The position numbers and the translations under genes were made by a program. A DNA stretch of 64,000 nucleotides from Canna indica (taxonomy: Eukaryota; Streptophyta; Magnoliopsida; Zingiberales; Cannaceae), in NCBI GenBank assembly GCA_034359265.1, contig CP136890.1, positions 45,854,501 to 45,918,500 of the forward strand, written 5' to 3'. The notes below the pieces were generated by a model that was given only the letters and a program-made list of their open reading frames with translations, was not told the DNA's origin and ran no database searches. The number at the start of each line of letters is the position of its first letter. Position 1 is the stretch's first letter. Shown here one piece after another: positions 55,402 through 64,000 of this stretch.

Positions 55402-56456
55402 TGTTGTTCAAATACCCACACTAGAAGGGGGGGAGTTTGAATAGTGTTGGGTTAAAGCTATGTTCAATTCAATTTCTTTTTAATTCGATTCCAAATGGAA
55501 CCAAATTGATGTGCTACTAATTTACGATGCTTGACAAGTATGAATAGCAAGTAATAGCAATCAAACAAGGCAATACAAACACAAATAATTATAGTGATTC
55601 GGCCAACCGTCTACTCCACTACCTTGGCTCCTCACCAAGGATATCTAACCAACACTTTTATAGATAATGTGTTTCCCTTTGAATAAAACTTCGGACTCAC
55701 TTCTCGGCCCTTTGAGAATGCCTCAACCTTATTCACATAGGCAAAACACAAGACTACAAAGGTAACCCTAAGGTGTTTACCCTAGCACACCTAGCAAGCT
55801 AACAATGAAAACCTATTTTAATAATAAGGAAAATAACAACAAATGAGCTAAAAATTAAACCACACAAGTGAGCTCCCTTGCAAAGCCTCCAAATCCTCCA
55901 ACTCGTCAAGATGTAGAGCTAGAAATGAACCCGGAGTTGAGGCGGGAAGAATACTTCGAGTAGATAAACGATCGTCGAAGCTTGCGTGATTAAATCCACT
56001 AAGGAAGGCTCAAAATCACACTAGGAGATCTTCAATGAATGGTTGAGAGGCTCTTATAAGGTTGATGAGGGGTATTTATAACCCCTCACTCGGTAGCTCC
56101 ACCCAACGAGCATTTTTCTGCCCATTGGGGAACCTGGGCTGAGACTGTTTCTTCGAGTTTTCTTCTTGCACGCTTTGCTTCCAGGTTCCGTTACCAAGTT
56201 TTGACTTGGATAACATTACAATTAGGCTTGGCATATATTCCTAGAGGTATATTACAATAAATTCTATTTCTAACTCTAGATTTTGTACTCAATCGACGAC
56301 GGAGCCATTTTTGCCGATTTTTGGTATTTCTCCGAATGAAGTTCATGCATGTATTGAGGCCTCAACCTGAACTCAAACACTTGATAAACTCATTATAATA
56401 AGTTTGTTATCATCAAAATCAAGATGGTGACCAAGGTTGAAAACCTTAGGCCAACA
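55402..56456 (-). repeat. Element D 3' LTR lacking the palindrome cluster
   Basis: TGTTGGCC...CAACA on the minus strand, 1.06 kb. Relative to the other LTRs, the CGATCG-rich block is cleanly missing: CTGCCCATTGGGG joins AACCTGGGC near 56130. TATA box at 56073-56080 (minus). Confidence 0.9.
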
Positions 56457-56632
56457 ATCTCCCCTTTTTTGATGATGACAAACTTCTCAATAAATCCATT
56501 AAGAAATGTATCAACAAGCATAGTATTTCATCAAGTGAATGTATAATGCTCCCCCTATCAACATGCATATCTAGAATAAACTCCCCCTAACTATATGCAT
56601 ATCTATGTCTAGATTATTCTCTCCTTTTGACA
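56457..56632 (-). promoter_or_regulatory. Cluster of polypurine tracts, element D
   Basis: On the minus strand: about 56619-56629, 56580-56588, 56549-56557 and 56459-56470 (AAAAAAGGGGAGAT) next to the LTR. Same four-tract pattern as A, B and C. Confidence 0.72.
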
Positions 56633-57580
56633 TCAATCAAAAGGGGCCTAAGTTAAGCACTCATAGACTTCCCTTAAATTACACAATGACAAGATTTAAG
56701 CATATATGTTATCAAGGGTGCTTTGAAATACTAAACACAAAGATAATACAAGCATCAAGGCATGTCAAGAGGGTTATACACACTCAATTATGGGATATCC
56801 GAAAGTCATTTACTCGATAAAGACTAAGTTTCTGATTTTTGATAAAGATGTATCCAAACTCATATAAAACCGAATTCTTAATGAAACTCTTTGCAACTTT
56901 TTTAGCGAAAACTAGATTTTTCAAGCAAAGTGCAGAAATAAGAATTTTTCAAAAATTAATTTTTTATTTTATTTTTTAATAAATTGCTGAAATTTTAGAT
57001 TTCACGTTTTATCGAAAATACTCATATTTCATAATCATTTCTACCTTTGATCAAACTTGTATATGACTAAGATATGATCATTCTAATCATGTATACAAAG
57101 TTTGAATTACTAGAAATAGTTCCAAAGACTACTCAACTGACTTGGCACAATTTCGATCAAGAATTAACATGGTATATCAAGAAATTGTCTACAAGTCATT
57201 TTCCTAAATGCTCATGAATTTTCATATAGACACAATCAAGTACTTTATCATGAGCAAGGTGCAAGAGTTTCTACATGCTTTATGAGGTATCATACTACAT
57301 AGTGCAAAGGTGAAACTACTACCTCATAGAGTTTTCAAGTATTTAGCAAGTGTTTTCTAAAAACATTTGCATCCTAACCAATGCTCAACTTGCAAGTAGA
57401 CATTTTCTTACTTAGCAAGTTCATAAACTAGATAGCAAAGTAAAATCAAATTTATTTCTCAAAAGTCAAGTTTTGCTAATTAGTGGGGATTCATTTTTCA
57501 AAGTACAACCAAAATTGAAATCAAAATGAATCAAGGAGATCTCAAGAAGTGAAAACATTTTTAAATCAAGATCTCAAACC
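56633..57580. other. Element D non-coding interior
   Basis: AT-rich and collinear with element A 2816-3810. Continues at 61695-62031 after LINE 2. No gene seen. Confidence 0.6.
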
Positions 57581-57590
57581 CTTCCTAAGG

Positions 57591-60500
57591 TTTTTTTTTT
57601 TGCAACAGGGCAAGTGTATTGTATTAAAAATAAAGAAGAAGTGTACATGTAAAGTTTAGTAACCAATCACCCTAGGACAAAAGAGTCATGAACCTCACCT
57701 TCGGCATAGCCATCAGCAAGGTCGAGACCCAAAACCTAGGGTTGATGGTCCCGCTACGATACAATCGTAGCAATCGAAAAAGAAAGACATCCCACAGCCC
57801 GGGAAAGGCACACAAGTCATGATGACCTAAAACTCACAAACTGAAAGAAGTAATAAGCAATAAGTCCCACAGCTCGGGAAAGGCTCACAATCATACCGAC
57901 ACGTCTAGCAACATAGAAATAGGAATACGCAATAAGTCCCACATCGCAGAAAAGGCAATAACCAAGAAAAAGTGATAGGCTTGGCTCAAATCAAGGCCCA
58001 TAAGAACACTGAATCCCACAGCCCGGGACAGGCAACACCTCATGTAAGATAAGACTCAAACTAGAAGTGCATGAATAAACAAAAGACGCAACATATCAGT
58101 TTCCTGCATCCCCAGTGGTGTCCCTAGTCCTCTTCGGCATAGTATCATCCAAGATATGTTTGGCAAGGGCCTCCCAAGATAATTGCCCTTCCTCATGCAT
58201 CCGCTGATTCCGCTCTCTCCACAGATGGTGAATAGTGGTAGTGAGAAGAAGCTTTCTCAATAACTCGGCATCAGAGGAGGCACCAAAATGATGCAAAAGC
58301 CATGGCATACAATCTGCCAAGGTATCTCCATGTGGTATCACCCCAAGTATCTTGCGCCAGATCTTTTGAGAGTAAGTGCAACATAATAGGATATGATCTA
58401 CGCTCTCGCTATCTTCTCTACATAGGTAACAAATATTTGACCCTTGTTTACCCCATCCACGCATGTGGTCAAATGTTGGGAGCCTTCTCCAGAAAGCCAC
58501 CCATGAGATGAAGGAGAATCGAGATACATGGCCTTTAAACCAGAGCAGACTTTGCCAAGCTACATCAGGTTCAGTGGAAGTTAATTTGTTGTATGCCGAC
58601 TTAAGGATAAAAGTGCCCGATGGGGAAGCTGTCCAAAGAATGGCATCACACTCATGTCTATAATGAAGTCGGATCTGGTGTAGGTTTTGCCATGCATCGA
58701 ATAAGCACGAATGGTGGAATCCAACCGTGTTCCACCCTTCAGGAGAAAGGATATCAGATACTAGATCAGTAGAGAGAAAAGGGATACTATAAGGGTATCG
58801 GCTGACAATGCAAAAGAGAATCCCATCAGGGTGCCATGGGTCATGCCATAGCACGGTACCTTCGCCATTTCCTATCTGGTGCCTGATGAATGGTTGAGCA
58901 AGATATCTAACGTTGAAAATGTTCCTTGTCACCCAGGCAAGTGTAGAAGGGACCTAGCGAGTCCAGATAGAGTGCTCCCTCAGGTAATTGCTATGAACCC
59001 ATCTCACCCAAAGTGAGTCCTTCTTAGATTGAAATGGCCCATATGTATCTCATCATACAGGCCTGATTAAGCTTCTTGATATTTCTCAGCCCCAATCCAC
59101 CCTTTTCTTTTGGTTTGCACACGGACAGCCAGGCGATCCGCTGGTTACACTTGAGCGATCGGCCAGACCAAAGGAACCGGGCCAAGAGCTACTCAATACG
59201 GATAATAACCTGTTGAGGGAGAAAAAAAAAGAGCACCAATATAATATCTTTCCCATCAAAACAGATTTGATAAGCTCCAAGCGACCTGCAAAAGAGAGAC
59301 ATTTACTAGTTCATCCATTGATTTGTGATGCAATGCTATCCACCAGGGGCTGGCAGTCATGGAATGATGGCCTAGTCGATAGTAGAGGAATCCCCAAGTA
59401 TCGAACTGGTAGAGAACCAAAAGGCATGTCCAACACCGTAGCAATAGAAGCCCTCAGCTCCGGGGATGTATAAGTGGGATTTCAAGTTGCTCGTACGCAG
59501 TCCTAAAGCTTGGTGAAAGTGCTCTAGGCAATCCTTTAAGGTCGTGGCTGACATAATATCTGCCTTGGAGAATAAAAATAGATCATCAGCAAAGGACAGA
59601 TGGGTAACAAGTGGAGTGAGGCACCTATGGTGGGGTGTAAGCCATCCAGATGCAACTTGATCATCCAATAGATCCAAAAAATACTGCATAGTGAGGATAA
59701 ATAGATAAGGAGCCATGGGATATCCCTAACGGAGACCTCTGCTACTCTGAAAGAAACCACAACTAGTGTCGTTCATGTTTATTGTAAATTTGGGATTGGA
59801 GATGCATGCTTTGACCCATCTAATCATAATCCCAGGGAAGCCATATTGTCTCATCAGTTCAAGCAGGAAATCCCATCTGACTGAATCGTAAGTAGGTGAC
59901 CCTCGCTGCAGGTGATATCCTGTCATAAGCTCATGACATAGAGCAATGTTTTCATGGATAAGACGGCCTTTCAGAAAAGCATGCTGGTTGGGACCAATGA
60001 ATTCACCCAGGACCTTCTGCAACCTGTTTGCAATGATTTTTGAGATAAATCGATAAATTATTTTGCATACCGATATGGGACGGTAATCTGCAAAAGTATC
60101 AGGGCGCTTCTTCTTTGCCACTAATGTTATTGAAGTGATGTTGATTTCCTGAAGGAGGCATTTGGAATCGAGAAAGCTCTGGATAGCTGTAATGACATCT
60201 TGCCCAATGATTTCCCACGTGGCCACAAAGAATTCTTTGGTAAAACCATCAATTCCTGGAGCTTTGTTATTAGGCGATTGTCGAATAGCTTCCAGGATCT
60301 CTTGAACGAGGATTGGTTTTCCCAGAAGTTCAATGCTTTCTTGCTTCAATCTTCTATGAATCTTGAGCCCCTAGAAATCTACATGATCAAATGGAGCATT
60401 AAACATATTATTAAAGAAATTCACCACTTCTTGGTTCACCTGATCACCGTATACCCGCTGCCCCGAATCATTTACAATAGAGTGGATAGCATTCTTGTGG

Positions 60501-61684
60501 CATCTCTGCTTAAAGGCCCTGTAGAAATACTTAGAATTGGAATCCCCAAGTTTGAGCCATTGGACTGTAGATTTCTACTTCAGGATTGCTTCTTCATCAT
60601 TCAGAAAAGATTGAAGCCGCCCCCTCAATTCTCTTTCCTCCATATGTAAAGCGTTGTCAAGTGGACTCTGCTGAATTCGAGTTTGTAGGACTTCAAGGTG
60701 CTCTACTAATTTCCTCTTTTCCGTAGTGTCTCGGATGTGATTATTATAGGCCCAATGTTTGAGGGACCCCTTGGTAAGCTTAAGCTTTTGAACCAGAGAG
60801 AACATAGGTGAGGGCCTTCTACCATCTCTGCAGATTACAAGCTGAGCCCAAGCCTCTTTAACTAGATTCAGAAAGTCATGTTTATGGATCCACTGGTTAA
60901 AGAACTTAAATGGGCCCTTTCTTCGCTCGAATTTTTGACATCGAAGTAAACCAAGAGAGTGATCAGATATCCCCAGGTTATGAAAGACTGCCTCACTGTC
61001 AGGGTATAAGGAGAGCCAATCTGCATTCACTAGCACCCTATCCAACTTGCACATTATCCTGCTAGAGCCAATCTGGTTGTTAGTCCAAGTGTATTTGCAT
61101 CCTGTCCATTTGAGATCAGAGAGCTCTACATTGTCCAGGTAATCTTCTATCTGAATAGCTGCCGATGGAGGAAAGTGTCAGCCCCCTATTTTCTCCAGAG
61201 AATTAAATACGGTGTTGAAATCGCCCATGACAACCCAAGGACCATCAACTAAGGGCCAGAGGCCACTCAGTTGATCCCACATCCGTCGTCTGTGATGAAA
61301 CCGCAGTGATGAAAAATGAGATATCAGAGCCAAGCATCGTAGCCTTACCAAAGATATACTGATCTGATTCCGATATAATGTGATAGTCCATCACTGTAGG
61401 ATCCCAAGCTAAGCAAATGCGCCCATTGGATGCTGAGTTATGATTAAAAAAATACTTCCATCCTCCTGTAACATACTGGATAATTTGAGATGCTCTATTA
61501 CATTTCACCTTTGTTTCAAGAAGTCAAATTGAGCTGAGATTATTCAAATTAATACTACTACGCACTGCAGCTCACCATGACGAGGAATTTAATCCTCGCA
61601 CGTTCCATGAAGCTATGCTAATCATGAGGAAGAATATAGGAGGGTGCTCGGCCTCCTTTATCTAGATTTATCCCCCACTTAGCA
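57591..61684 (-). mobile_element. LINE 2 (L1-type) with target duplication
   Basis: Poly-T (57591-57601) marks the 3' tail. The target CTTCCTAAGG is duplicated at 57581-57590 and 61685-61694, and removing the LINE restores element D sequence. The 3' UTR has four copies of the CCCACAGCCCGGGAAAGGC motif. ORF2 is nearly complete from endonuclease to zf-RVT; ORF1 is absent. Confidence 0.92.
58096..61645 (-). pseudogene. LINE ORF2: endonuclease, reverse transcriptase, zf-RVT
   Basis: Minus strand: endonuclease start SWNVRGLN near 61600, ETKVKCNRASQIIQY near 61500 and GRICLAWDP; a second endonuclease part near 61040 (LDRVLVNADWLSLYPDS, GISDHSLGLL); linker with KFFNQWIHKHDF; reverse transcriptase with NNKAPGIDGFTKEFF, FADYRPISVCK and GPNQHAFLKGRLIHEN. 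The segment VKIDLHKA of LINE 1 is deleted before TYDSVRWDF. FADD at 59582-59593. zf-RVT: CYLCREDSESVDHILLCC near 58400-58460, ending HHLWRERNQRMHEE. Several stops and frameshifts (for example near 61570, 60350, 59725 and 59080) make it inactive. Confidence 0.9.
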
Positions 61685-62031
61685 CTTCCTAAGGTTGAAA
61701 ACCAATACGACCACAATTAGCTAAGGTTTTAAAACCAAAGATTGCATAGACCCATTATAGGTCAAAAATGGCCTCCAAGGAGACCGAAAATAAAATGAAA
61801 CGTTCAAATTCAAACTTGATACTACAAAGATATTAATCAAAGATAAACACATGGTGAATCAAGTATCAGGTGACTAATAAACAAAGCACATTTACAAGTC
61901 ATCAAACTCCAATAGTAATGATGGCAAGAATAGTGTTAGGAGTTGATACCAATCACATTTGTCACGAAGTTGCAATTGAATTTATTCCTCTTTCTTTAAT
62001 TGCCAAGCAACTTCAAGCCATCAATGTGTCT

Positions 62032-62982
62032 TCATTTGATAGTAGTGTCACCCCCTACATTTAAGCATGTAAATTTTGGTACCAAAATTTCTTTGGGTCC
62101 TTGGGGGTTAGAAACTTTTGGAACCCAAAGTGACTTAGCATTGGGGTTCCTTTTCGAGACACAATCCCTAACCATATGTCCATACATGCCAGAACATAGA
62201 CAATGACCCTTAAATCTAGTAGATCCATGAGGACGGACATGAAGGTGTGGATGAGCATGGGAATATACTTTAGAAGATTTTGCATGAGAGGCATGGACAT
62301 ATTTATTTTTCATTTTATCATTTAATGAAAGCAACTCATTCTTTAGTGATAACATGCCAACATTCAAAATTTTAATTTGTAAGCATAATGAGGCATTTTC
62401 TATTTTTAATGAGTCATTCAAATTTTGTAGATCTACATTTTTTCTTTTCTAAGGAACTTTTGTCATTTTCCAAGCATTCAACTTTTCTTTTTAAGTCATT
62501 ACAGGAGAGCAATAAATCATCATTTTCTTGTTCTAATAACTTATTTTTCTTTCTAAGTTCCTTAAATCATTTTCTAATAACATTAAATTCTTCATACATA
62601 TGCTCAATTTCATTTTCTAATTCTATATGAGTAAAAAAATTTCCCCGATAGTAATAGTGGGTACCTCATTATCTTTTGTCATGAAACAACGGTTAGCATT
62701 TTCCTTTGAGCTTTCTTCCCCACTTGATGTTGATGATGACTCGCTTTCATCCCAAGTAGCCATTAGTGTTTTTTTCTTTATCCTTCTTCTTTTGTCTTTC
62801 TTTAAGGATGATGAGGAGGTGAGCTTGGTCGGACAATCACTCTCCAAGTGTCCGGGCTTGTTGCATTGGAAGCACATGATTCTATTTTGCCCTTCTTCTT
62901 CTTGAGACGCTTTCCTATTAGTTCCATCAACATCCGTCCAAGGTGAATTATATCTTCATAGTACTCGGATTCTTCATTCTCC

Positions 62983-63029
<47 letters not shown>

Positions 63030-63304
63030 GGTCCTATCACCAAATGGTGCTTTTAAGGCAATGTTCTTGCCTTTGGGGGCATCTTCCTCCTTTTTTGCCT
63101 TCATATAGATCTCATGGGTCATGAGGGATCCAATGAGTTCGGTGAGCTTCATGGTGCCAAGATTCTTGGCCTCCATGATAGCAACCACCTTTGGCTCCCA
63201 TGCTTTGGGAAGTGATCGAAAAAGCTTCCTCACTTTTTCTTCCTCTTGTATGCCCTTTCCAAGGTTAGTTAAAGCATTCACAATATTTTGAAAACATGCA
63301 TACA
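62032..63304 (-). pseudogene. gag: Gag of element D (N-terminus beyond LINE 3)
   Basis: Minus strand: NIVNALTNLGKGIQEEEKV, LFRSLPKAWEPKVVAIMEA, LIGSLMTHEIYMKAKKEED; a run of about 16 Ser encoded by (ATC)n at about 62983-63030; GRMLMELIGKRLKKKKG. A frameshift occurs near 62890 before knuckle CFQCNKPGHLESDC, which keeps all ligands. Then LMATWDESESSS, coiled coil (about 62450-62620), and second knuckle CLCSGMYGHMVRDC ending KSLWVPKVSNPQGPKE. It stops near 62032 and no pol follows. Confidence 0.85.
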
Positions 63305-64000
63305 TTTTTTTTGCAACAAGGCAAGTGTATTGTATTAATAATGAAGAAGATGTGTACATGTAAAGTTCAGTAGCCAATCACCCTAGGACAAAAGAGTCGA
63401 GAACCTCACCTTCGGCATAGCCATCAGCAAGGTCGAGACCCAAAACCTAGGGTTGATGGTCCCGCTATGATACAATCGTAGCAATCTCAAAGGAAAGACA
63501 TCCCACAGCTCGGGAAAGGCACACAAGTCATGATGACCTAAAACTCACAAACTGAGGGAAGTAATAAGCAATAAGTCCCACAGCCCGGGAAAAGCTCACA
63601 ATCATACCGACACGTCTAGCAATATAGAAATAGGAATAAGCACAAAGTCCCATAGCCCAAGAAAGGCAATAACCAGGAAAAAGTGATAGGCTTGGCTCAA
63701 ATCAAGGGCCATAAAAACACTGAATCCCACAGCCCGGGACAGGCAACACCTCATGTAAGATAGGAATCAAACTAGAAGTGCATGAATAAACAAAAGACAC
63801 AACATATCAGTTTCTTGCATCCCCAGTGGTGCCCCTAGTCCTCTTCTGCATAGTGTCATCCAGGATATGTTTGGCAAGGGCCTCCCAAGATAATTGTCCT
63901 TCCTCATGCATCCGCCGATTCCACTCTCTCCACAGATAGTGAATAGTGGTAGTGAGAAGAAGCTTTCTCAATAACTTGGCATCAAAGGAGCCGCCAAAAT
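63305..64000 (-). mobile_element. LINE 3 (same family), 3' UTR and ORF2 tail, cut by window edge
   Basis: Poly-T at 63305-63312 then GCAACAAGGCAAGTGTATTG. Four CCCACAGCCCGGGAAAGGC-type motifs occur at about 63502, 63576, 63649 and 63726, and the ORF2 C-terminus (LPK/HHW-type, matching 58096-58290) reaches 64000. Nearly identical by eye to LINE 2, so one may be recent. Confidence 0.88.

Larger units (their letters stand above)
55402..64000 (-). mobile_element. Element D: gag-only LTR element, runs off the window
   Basis: 3' LTR at 55402-56456, polypurine tracts, non-coding interior and gag on the minus strand, as in A. Two LINEs have landed in it (57591-61684 and from 63305). The gag N-terminus, primer site and 5' LTR must lie past 64000. 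The flanking ATTAG at 55397-55401 should recur there. Confidence 0.88.

Noticed and set aside
57788..58045. Regularly spaced short repeats resembling a CRISPR array
   Set aside because: The repeats lie in the 3' UTR of a plant LINE, are imperfect and recur with the LINE at 33117 and 63502.

Overview
The window looks like heterochromatic or intergenic DNA of a flowering plant with a large, repeat-rich genome. The evidence is Ty1/copia and Ty3/gypsy elements primed by initiator tRNA-Met (TGGTATCAGAGC-type sites), plant L1-type LINEs with zf-RVT tails, CACTA, Mutator and hAT derivatives, tRNA-type SINEs and a plant 5S rRNA-like sequence. No intact host gene was found. The only host-gene traces are a short intron-containing fragment at 7.6-8.1 kb, resembling the start of a Sas10/Utp3 (neuroguidin)-type gene, and the 5S-like copy at 35.5 kb. 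The species cannot be named from the sequence.

Layout. 0-7.06 kb: a relic of a plant-specific 'putative plant transposon protein' ORF, split by element A, a complete gag-only LTR element (1358-7044, minus, TSD ATCCT). 7.06-8.7 kb: truncated gypsy LTR, host-gene fragment and a hAT-like terminus. 8.7-32.9 kb: one degenerate copia element (plus) without a visible 5' LTR. It has been invaded by (i) a deleted gypsy element at 12291-20176 (minus, TSD GGAGT), which itself carries a hAT MITE at 16172-16613; (ii) gag-only element B at 21021-28648 (plus, TSD CTATG); and (iii) a gypsy solo LTR at 29122-31554 (TSD CTTAT). 32.9-35.46 kb: 5'-truncated LINE. 35.47-36.2 kb: 5S rRNA-like sequence followed by three tRNA-like heads and a gypsy gag remnant. 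36.2-38.2 kb: truncated gypsy LTR fused to gag-only element C (38.22-45.27 kb, plus). Element C carries a gypsy solo LTR (TSD TATAG), a SINE (18-bp TSD) and a Mutator-type foldback MITE (9-bp TSD). 45.3-55.4 kb: fragments of a second plant-transposon ORF, two more gypsy solo LTRs (TSDs CTGAT and CAAGT), CACTA ends and CACTA ORF2 remnants, a copia RNase H scrap, a Mutator foldback element and an in-phase two-exon coding remnant. 55.4 kb to the end: gag-only element D (minus), with one LINE complete within the window (57591-61684, TSD CTTCCTAAGG) and another running off the edge.

How the parts relate. Elements A-D are one family. They share a 1.05-1.6 kb LTR starting TGTTGG and ending CAACA, an initiator tRNA-Met primer site where visible, a gag with two zinc knuckles separated by a Ser-rich region and a coiled coil, several polypurine tracts before the 3' LTR, and no protease, integrase, reverse transcriptase or RNase H. 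The gag layout, the repeated polypurine tracts and the palindrome-rich U3 resemble Sirevirus (Ty1/copia) non-coding hallmarks, so I read them as a non-autonomous, gag-only Sirevirus derivative that would depend on enzymes supplied in trans. The gypsy elements are almost all solo LTRs, so unequal recombination has been active. Nearly every insertion boundary above was checked by matching target-site duplications by eye.
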